Below are positions 57,860 through 64,000 of a stretch of 64,000 bases of DNA, piece by piece; positions within the stretch are counted from its first letter, which is position 1; every line of letters starts with the position of its first letter. This stretch comes from an uncultured Bacteroidales bacterium (GTDB lineage Bacteria > Bacteroidota > Bacteroidia > Bacteroidales > P3): the NCBI GenBank assembly GCA_947165255.1, contig CAMUZR010000005.1, forward strand, positions 95,157 through 159,156, given 5' to 3'. Below the pieces are notes generated by a model. That model made no database searches. It was not told where the DNA came from and was given only the letters and a program-made list of their open reading frames with translations. Made by a program: the position numbers and the translations under genes.

Positions 57860-60800
57860 ATGAAATATAAAATGTTCAAAAATAAACCGCTGCTCAAGAC
57901 ATTGATTCTCTTCTTGCTTTCAATGTCTTTCGTATTCACTTCTCAAGCTTATAATTTCTCCTCAACTGCCAGTTCGGGTCAGACCCTTTATTTCAACATA
58001 CTGTCCGACAGCACTGTCGCCGTCACCTATCCCCATTTCTCCTCCGACTCCTATTATAGTGGCCATCAAAGACCTACCGGTAACCTCATCATACCCTCCG
58101 CTGTATCCAATAGTGGCAGTATCTATCAGGTCGTTTCCATTGGCGACAATGCCTTCAATTCCTGTTCTGGTTTGTCGTCAGTGACCATTCCTACCTCTGT
58201 CACCTCCATTGGCAACAACGCTTTCATGGGCTGCACGGCCTTGTCCTCCCTCGCCATTCCTAATTCCGTCACCATGGTTGGCGTAGGTTCTTTTCAAGGG
58301 TGCAGTGGTCTGCAATCCATCTACTTAGGCTCCTCCATATCCACCATCGGCAATGTCGCCTTCGAAGGATGCAGTTCCGTCACCTCGCTCAGCATCCCCA
58401 ATTCGGTTACTCTCATCGGCAACTGGGCTTTCTGCAATTGTACCAGTCTCGACTCCCTCTACATCGGCTCTTCTGTTACTTATATTCTGCAAAACACCTT
58501 CGCCGGCACCTCCAATGTGCGCTATCTCCATTATAATGCTAAGAATGCCATTGCTTACTATTCTGCTCTGGGCCAGTACTATTCGGCATTGCCCGTGGGC
58601 AGCCTTGTCCATCTAGAGGTAGGCGACAGCGTTCAGACTCTCCAGCAATATACCTTCTCGGGTGCCGACTCTCTTGAGTCTGTCTATCTTGGCAAGAATC
58701 TTTCCTCGGTCAGCACCAGTGCCTTTTCCGGATGCAACAATGTGCGCCATCTGACTTACAACTCTGGTCTTTTTGGCGATGCCACTTTCCCCAGCGATGC
58801 TTTCAGTGTTTTCTCTGCTCTTACCCACCTGGTAGTGGGAAACGATGTCTCGCACATTCCAGCTTCCGCATTCAGTCTTCACGACAGCCTACACATTGTG
58901 CAAATTTCACCGTCTGTCTACACATTGGGCGATTCTTGTTTCTTTTCCTGCACCCGATTAACCAATTTGCAACTACCCAACACCCTCTCTTCCATCGGGG
59001 CTTCAGCTTTCCAAGGATGTTCCAGCCTGTCGGGCACCCTATCCCTTCCGCTTGCCCTCTCTACCATTGGCGAGAATGCTTTCCGGGGTTGCACTGCCCT
59101 CAGCGGTACACTCTCCTTCCCCTCGGCCTTAACTGCCGTTGGCCAGGGAGCCTTCTATGGCTGCACCAATCTCACTGCACTCAACTCTCAGAATTCCTCT
59201 GCCCCCATCCCCCCCTATGCCTTCTATAACTGCCAGCGCCTCTATCAAGTCGTTTTGGGTAACCAAATTCCATCCATAGGCTCCAGTGCCTTCCGTGGCT
59301 GCATCCGCCTTACCGACCTTACCTTGGGCTCCTCTGTGGCCTCCGTTGGGGCAAACGCCTTTAGCGGATGTGTCCGACTGACCAACCCTGTCTTCCCCAG
59401 CAGCCTCACCACCTTGGGCGACAGCGTTTTCTATGGGTGTTCACTAGTGGGTGGACAGCTCTCTCTCCCACAAGCCATCAGTTACATCGGCAATTACGCC
59501 TTTGCCAATACTGCCCCCATCTCGCTAATCTCCATCAAAGCCGCCACACCTCCCACCATTTTTGCTGCCACTTTCTCTTCTGCCACCTTGTCCACTCCGG
59601 TCTCTGTGCCCTGTGGCTCGCTGCTTAGTTACCAAGTGGCCAATGTCTGGGACGATTTCAATAATCTTTCTGAGGCCACCCCGTATGATTTGAGTCTCAG
59701 TGTAAACGATACCCTTATGGGCACCGTCGTCGTACTCCAGCAGCCCACCTGCTCCAACTTTGTGGCCCGCATCCAGGCTTCGGCCTTTCCGGGTTATCAT
59801 TTCATCCGATGGAACGACGGCAACACCGCCAACCCTCGTCAGCTCACCCTCTCTTCCGACACCGGTTTTGTCGCCTTCTTCGTATCCGACTACTCCTACG
59901 TCACCGTGCTTACCAACGACACCATTGCTGGCTCTGTCACAGGTTCGGGACTCTATAGTTACAACGATTCGGTCTTTCTGACCGCCTATGCCAACCCCGG
60001 CTTCCACTTCCAGTACTGGAACGACGGCAACACCTCCAACCCACGGCTGCTTTTCCCCACACAGGACACCACCTTTACCGCCATTTTCCTCTCCAATACT
60101 TCCACCATTGCCGTCTCAAACAACAACCCCACCATGGGTTCAGTTAGCGGTGGCGGCACATACTACTATCAGAATCAAGCCGTCATCACCGCCATTCCAT
60201 TCTACGGCTACCATTTTACCTCTTGGAACGACGGTGTCACCAGTAATCCGCGCACTATCCTAGTCTCGCAGGATTCAACATTCATAGCCAATTTCGCAGT
60301 CAATATCTACAATGTCTCTGCCTCCAGCAGCAACCCCACCATGGGCAGCGTCCTAGGCGGAGGAAACTATAATTATCTTTCTTCTGCCACCCTCACTGCC
60401 ACAGCCAACTACGGCTACCATTTCACCCAATGGGTCGATGGCTCTACCGATAATCCCCGCTCGCTAGTCGTCACTTCCGATTCATCTTTTGTGGCCCAAT
60501 TTGTAGCCAATAGCTACACCCTCTCCGTCACCTCTGCCGACACCACTATGGGCTCCGTATTTGGTGGCGGCACCTACAGCTACAACAGCCTTGCCTCCAT
60601 CTCGGCCATCCCCACCTATGGCTATCACTTTGTGCAGTGGAGCGACGGCGACACTGCCAACCCTCGCCAGGTGGCCGTCCTTGGCAATGCCTCCTATGCC
60701 GCCCTATTTGCCATCAACAACTATACCGTCTCAGTCACCAGTGCCAACGCCGCTATGGGCACCACCTCTGGCAGCGGCAATTTCGCCCACGGTGCAGTCG

Positions 60801-62605
60801 CATACATCTCAGCCTCACCCTCCTATGGCTACCATTTTGTCCAGTGGAGCGACGGCAATACCGATAATCCCCGTCTCATCACGGTCACCCAAAATGCGTC
60901 CTATGTGGCCCAGTTCGCCGTCAACAGCTACGGCGTATCGGTTTCTGCTAACAACCCAGCATTAGGAACCGTCTCAGGTGGGGGCAACTTCATGTATAAT
61001 ACACAAACGGTCATTTCCGCCACCCCCTTCTACGGCTTCTACTTCGTCCAATGGAGCGACGGCAATACCGACAACCCCCGCACACTCACTGTCACCAGCG
61101 ATCTTTCTCTTGTAGCCCAGTTCGACTCTGTCCATTTCTCTCTCTCCGCCTCCAGCACCAACTATGCCGCGGGCAACGTTCTCGGCAGTGGCTTCTACCC
61201 CTATCTTTCCCAGGTGACCCTCACTGCCGTCCCCATGCCCCATTATCACTTTGTCCAATGGTCCGACAGCGTCACCGCCAATCCACGGGTCGTCACCCTC
61301 ACCAGCGACACCGCCTTTGTCGCCCAGTTTGCGCTCGACACCCATCAGGTAGTGGTCTACACAAATGATTCTATCCAAGGAATTGCATTGGGGTCGGGCA
61401 CCTGGCCTTACGGAACTGCCACCTACATCTCTGCCCAACCCAATTATGGCTACCATTTCACTTCTTGGAACGACGGCAGCACACTCAACCCTCGCCGTGT
61501 CGTCGTTAATTCCGACACCGCTTTCACTGCCATTTTCGGCTATAATGTCTACACCCTACAGGCCCCCTCTAACGATACCTCTCTGGGTGTCACCTCTGGC
61601 TCAGGCCGCTATAACTATCTCTCTTCCGTCATCCTCTCGGCAACTCCCGTGGGCAACAGCCGTTTCGTAGGGTGGAGCGACGGAGTGCTCGACAATCCCC
61701 GCACTGTTACGGTAACCAGCGATACCATCTTGACAGCCAATTTCAAGTCCAATGCCTGCGAAATCTCTTGCCGGCCAAACGATTCCACCTTGGGCGCCGT
61801 AAGGGGTTCGGGCATCTTCAACTATCTTAGCCAAGTCTTTATCGACGCCGTCCCCAACAGCCACTGTCATTTTGTGTCCTGGAGCGATGGCGAAACTTCC
61901 AATCCACGACTCATCACCGTATTGCACGACAGCAGCTTTACGGCCATATTCCAGCCCGATACACAATTTTTCGTCACCGTCCAAAGCAGTAACGACACCC
62001 TGGGAACCACCACCGGCCAAGGCTATTACTACTATGGCGACCAAGCCCTTCTCACCGCTCTGCCAGCCGAAAGGGCGCGCTTCGTCCAATGGTCCGACGG
62101 CATCAAGGCCAACCCCCGTGTCGTGCAGGTCATCTCCGACGCACAATACACGGCCATCTTTGCCCCACAAACATTCTCTGTCGTCCTTTCGGCCAACTAT
62201 CCTAGTTTGGGCGCACTATATGGTGCCGGTGAATACCCCTACGGCCAGCAGGTCACCCTTACCGCCGTCCCCTTCCCCGAAGTCGAGTTCCTCGGCTGGA
62301 GCGATAGCATCACCGACAATCCCCGCACCATAGTTGTCACCGGAGACACTTCATTCCATGCCCTTTTCCACCATACCCTCGGCATCGGCGACCCAGCCGC
62401 CCTTCAATGTCTCATTTCGACCAGCGGCCGCACCATCCGTGTCGACGGTGTTGCCGATCGCTCCGTGGCGCTCTTCGACCTCTATGGTCGCCGCATTGCC
62501 GTCATATCGCAATCGGGCAACACTGTGACCATTCCGGTTCCCGCCGCAGGCGTCTATCTCGTCCAGGTCGAAGGCTGTCGGGCGCAAAAGGTAGTAGTCA
62601 TGTAA
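57860..62605 (+). CDS. Giant LRR/InlB-B-repeat surface protein with T9SS sorting domain
   Basis: A 1581-residue secreted protein. After a signal peptide (residues 1-30) come BspA-type leucine-rich repeats (NAFNSCSGLSSVTIPTSVTSIG style, roughly 85-560). Then there are thirteen divergent InlB-B repeats, each with the core HFxxWxDGxxxNPR (about 600-1500). Finally a C-terminal domain of about 75 residues has FDLYGRRIAVIS and AAGVYLVQVEG, the T9SS type A sorting signal. It should be exported by T9SS and fixed on the surface, with a likely role in adhesion. Coding DNA is markedly GC-rich compared with the polysaccharide loci. It is the last gene of the rightward operon and ends at a terminator. Confidence 0.85.
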   Translation: MKYKMFKNKPLLKTLILFLLSMSFVFTSQAYNFSSTASSGQTLYFNILSDSTVAVTYPHFSSDSYYSGHQRPTGNLIIPSAVSNSGSIYQVVSIGDNAFNSCSGLSSVTIPTSVTSIGNNAFMGCTALSSLAIPNSVTMVGVGSFQGCSGLQSIYLGSSISTIGNVAFEGCSSVTSLSIPNSVTLIGNWAFCNCTSLDSLYIGSSVTYILQNTFAGTSNVRYLHYNAKNAIAYYSALGQYYSALPVGSLVHLEVGDSVQTLQQYTFSGADSLESVYLGKNLSSVSTSAFSGCNNVRHLTYNSGLFGDATFPSDAFSVFSALTHLVVGNDVSHIPASAFSLHDSLHIVQISPSVYTLGDSCFFSCTRLTNLQLPNTLSSIGASAFQGCSSLSGTLSLPLALSTIGENAFRGCTALSGTLSFPSALTAVGQGAFYGCTNLTALNSQNSSAPIPPYAFYNCQRLYQVVLGNQIPSIGSSAFRGCIRLTDLTLGSSVASVGANAFSGCVRLTNPVFPSSLTTLGDSVFYGCSLVGGQLSLPQAISYIGNYAFANTAPISLISIKAATPPTIFAATFSSATLSTPVSVPCGSLLSYQVANVWDDFNNLSEATPYDLSLSVNDTLMGTVVVLQQPTCSNFVARIQASAFPGYHFIRWNDGNTANPRQLTLSSDTGFVAFFVSDYSYVTVLTNDTIAGSVTGSGLYSYNDSVFLTAYANPGFHFQYWNDGNTSNPRLLFPTQDTTFTAIFLSNTSTIAVSNNNPTMGSVSGGGTYYYQNQAVITAIPFYGYHFTSWNDGVTSNPRTILVSQDSTFIANFAVNIYNVSASSSNPTMGSVLGGGNYNYLSSATLTATANYGYHFTQWVDGSTDNPRSLVVTSDSSFVAQFVANSYTLSVTSADTTMGSVFGGGTYSYNSLASISAIPTYGYHFVQWSDGDTANPRQVAVLGNASYAALFAINNYTVSVTSANAAMGTTSGSGNFAHGAVAYISASPSYGYHFVQWSDGNTDNPRLITVTQNASYVAQFAVNSYGVSVSANNPALGTVSGGGNFMYNTQTVISATPFYGFYFVQWSDGNTDNPRTLTVTSDLSLVAQFDSVHFSLSASSTNYAAGNVLGSGFYPYLSQVTLTAVPMPHYHFVQWSDSVTANPRVVTLTSDTAFVAQFALDTHQVVVYTNDSIQGIALGSGTWPYGTATYISAQPNYGYHFTSWNDGSTLNPRRVVVNSDTAFTAIFGYNVYTLQAPSNDTSLGVTSGSGRYNYLSSVILSATPVGNSRFVGWSDGVLDNPRTVTVTSDTILTANFKSNACEISCRPNDSTLGAVRGSGIFNYLSQVFIDAVPNSHCHFVSWSDGETSNPRLITVLHDSSFTAIFQPDTQFFVTVQSSNDTLGTTTGQGYYYYGDQALLTALPAERARFVQWSDGIKANPRVVQVISDAQYTAIFAPQTFSVVLSANYPSLGALYGAGEYPYGQQVTLTAVPFPEVEFLGWSDSITDNPRTIVVTGDTSFHALFHHTLGIGDPAALQCLISTSGRTIRVDGVADRSVALFDLYGRRIAVISQSGNTVTIPVPAAGVYLVQVEGCRAQKVVVM

Positions 62606-62918
62606 TATACGCTATTTCGTATTTTTCATATCCTCAAAAAATGCTTACAAGGGCTTCCCTCGGCAAGCATTTTTTTTGCCCTGCCAAAAACGCTCTTCCT
62701 GCGCTCTTCCTCCACTAGATGCTCTATAGATGCTCTACAATTCATCTATATCTGTTCTATATAATATAGAAGGAATGTAGACAAATCATGTAATAACCGC
62801 AGACGGATAAGGACAGATGGAGGATGGCGTTGGGAACGAAAGTGCGGTGCTGACGGTCGCATCCTCAATGCAAAGTGCGCAGGAGTCGTATAGAAAGCCG
62901 AAAGCGTCGGGCTGGTTT
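62606..62918. other. Convergent intergenic region
   Basis: Besides the terminator at 62636-62677 no gene is supported. The stretch 62720-62770 is AT-rich without recognisable boxes. Confidence 0.45.
62636..62677 (+). terminator. Terminator after the giant surface protein
   Basis: AAAAAATGCTT (62636-62646) and AAGCATTTTTT (62665-62675) make an 11-bp stem, with an 18-nt loop that holds a small AGGG-CCCT hairpin. The T run ends at 62677. An A run on the left makes it plausible in both directions. Confidence 0.8.
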
Positions 62919-63596
62919 TTATTTCAAAGGGAATTCTGCTTTCAGTGTGACTATCCTTTGGTCGGGGAGCCGTACCCTAACGTGCTCAAGATAGATGGTT
63001 TCGTCGCGACGGGCCTTGGACAGCATATTACGCACCTCCTGCGTTAGTTTGCTTCCCTCTACCACTACGGGAAGTTGGAACGATTCCGATCGGTTGAATT
63101 CATATCCGAGCACTTCAGGAGCCTCCAGTGGAAAATTGAATCCTTCCATCTCAGCCTTGACCTGTATGTAGCCCTTGTTCAGCAAGTCATCCAACGAAAC
63201 GGTGTCCCCCTCACGTACATATCCAAGGAATAGGGTAGGGTTGGGGAGTGTGATTACTCTTAGGCGGACGATACCGCGGGTTTTGGTTAGTCGCCCCTCC
63301 AGCCGTTCGTCCACGTGCACGTCTATTGTCCCGATGGAATCCTTGGGGCGTACTATGAAGTCGTTGACGTTGCTCCCGTCGGGGTCGCGGTGGATGAACG
63401 CTTTGTCTTCGCCAATGTATACCACTAGGTCCTTCGGCATCAGCCCGGGTACTGAAACTGACATGGGGTTATCTATATTATAATATACATAATCTAATCG
63501 AGTAAGTGCTACTACGGCGCGGTCATATTGTCCTTTGGTCGGTATCGCAATCGCCAGAAATGCCAAAAGTGGCAAAATTCGAAAGTTCTTTTTCAT
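62919..63596 (-). CDS. GldM/PorM C-terminal-like secreted protein
   Basis: From ATG 63596 a signal peptide (NFRILPLLAFLAIAIPTKG) is followed by Ig-like beta segments: VYYNIDNPMSVSVPGLMPKD, FIVRPKDSIGTIDVHV and VRLRVITLPNPTLFLGYV, then a last segment. This resembles the C-terminal periplasmic domains of GldM/PorM of the T9SS motor, in particular the -RV-PNP-- and KAEMEGFNF patterns. GldM proper has an N-terminal membrane helix and four domains; here only two or so remain. It may be a paralogue that contacts the T9SS trans-envelope core. The frame extends upstream of ATG 63596 without support. Confidence 0.55.
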   Translation of the reverse strand: MKKNFRILPLLAFLAIAIPTKGQYDRAVVALTRLDYVYYNIDNPMSVSVPGLMPKDLVVYIGEDKAFIHRDPDGSNVNDFIVRPKDSIGTIDVHVDERLEGRLTKTRGIVRLRVITLPNPTLFLGYVREGDTVSLDDLLNKGYIQVKAEMEGFNFPLEAPEVLGYEFNRSESFQLPVVVEGSKLTQEVRNMLSKARRDETIYLEHVRVRLPDQRIVTLKAEFPLK

Positions 63597-63618
63597 ATAA
63601 GGTGTCTCTTTTATTTTG

Positions 63619-63626
63619 CAAAAGTA
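63619..63626 (-). promoter_or_regulatory. -7 box (TACTTTTG) for the GldM-like gene
   Basis: Minus-strand TACTTTTG fits TAnnTTTG, 23 bases before the start codon. The -33 box is not distinct. Confidence 0.45.
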
Positions 63627-64000
63627 CGAATTATTTTTTGATAAGGCCGAAATGCCTTTCATTATTCTCGAATTATCTATTTTTGGGTTATTTTTGTGTG
63701 TCTGTATAAATAGTTGTAAGCTAACTAAATAAATCTTTCTTTGGATTTTTATGATTAAATAATTTTCGTTTAATATATTGAAATACATGTAAATACACTA
63801 TTAGCTGTGTTTTTGTAGTCGTACGGACCCCGAATTTTGTGAAAAATCGGTGTGTTTTTTTGTTTTTTTTGGGGTGTTTTTCTGTCTTAATCCGTCCGTA
63901 TTGAAAATTTTTTTTTGACGCAACCCGCTGTCCGACATTTCCTTTGGCCGTCCTATGTGGAAAAATGCGAAAAAAAAATTTGCAGGTTTGGAAAAAGGTC
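63627..64000. other. AT-rich region at the right edge, possible start of another promoter
   Basis: No gene is supported. Two T-rich tracts (63850-63920) and a TTTG (in GGTTTGG near 63985) could be the -33 half of a rightward promoter whose -7 box lies past the window. No RNA gene was recognised. Confidence 0.35.

Noticed and set aside
58300..62528. Multiple overlapping frames on both strands within the giant repeat protein
   Set aside because: They arise from the repetitive, GC-rich sequence and are shadows of the 1581-residue frame.

Overview
The window is chromosomal DNA from a member of the order Bacteroidales (phylum Bacteroidota). Evidence for this is the Bacteroidetes-type promoter boxes (TAnnTTTG at -7) seen in front of several genes, a UpxY/NusG-type antiterminator opening a polysaccharide locus, an M49 peptidase of the HEVAH type, a TonB-receptor-like barrel with a carboxypeptidase-regulatory N-domain, a GldM-like protein and a giant surface protein with a type IX secretion (T9SS) C-terminal signal. 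I cannot name a species.

Layout. (1) 1-1070: C-terminal part of an M49 peptidase and its terminator. (2) 1.1-27.9 kb: one large, mostly co-directional polysaccharide locus. It has a promoter, a NusG-like antiterminator, an atypical initiating sugar transferase, an ABC exporter (Wzm/Wzt), about nine glycosyltransferase-type genes (GT2, GT4, DUF616, GT-C, DUF354), modification genes (WbqC-like, two NodB-like deacetylases, an acyl-adenylate ligase of the PaaK/CapK type, an asparagine-synthase homologue lacking the catalytic cysteine, a left-handed beta-helix acyltransferase), a UDP-GlcNAc 4-epimerase, an OPX lipoprotein (Wza-like), a tyrosine-kinase co-polymerase (Wzc-like) with a YG-repeat tail, and a PLP sugar aminotransferase before a good terminator. 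The DNA is visibly AT-rich and contains two long gene-free, decayed-looking stretches (5.3-6.4 kb and 20.3-21.1 kb). (3) 28.0-29.7 kb: an IS1634-family insertion sequence. (4) 29.8-45.4 kb: mostly core genes. They include a KamB-like P-loop protein, phosphate butyryltransferase, a PAS protein, an outer-membrane receptor, an ECF sigma/anti-sigma pair, birA, frr, pyrH, a dGTPase-like gene, comF, queA, pssA and an OmpA/TPR lipoprotein. (5) 45.6-49.2 kb: an AddB-like nuclease and a sugar-nucleotidyltransferase, reading leftwards. (6) 49.3-62.6 kb: a second rightward export and sugar cluster (Wza2, Wzc2 with a longer YG tail, rmlA, rmlC, rmlD, WbpD-like acetyltransferase) followed by three cell-surface genes, ending in a 1581-residue LRR/InlB-repeat protein with a T9SS sorting domain. 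(7) 62.9-63.6 kb: a GldM-like secreted protein reading leftwards.

How the genes fit together. The first locus would assemble a glycan on a lipid carrier, modify it with amino and amide groups and export it through an ABC transporter plus Wza/Wzc-like envelope parts. No Wzx flippase or Wzy polymerase is recognisable. The second cluster supplies dTDP-sugar steps (rmlB is not in the window) and a WbpD-like step. In Porphyromonas the Wbp route makes the sugar that links T9SS cargo to surface LPS, so the adjacent T9SS cargo protein and GldM-like protein may belong to the same surface-display theme. That last link is inference.
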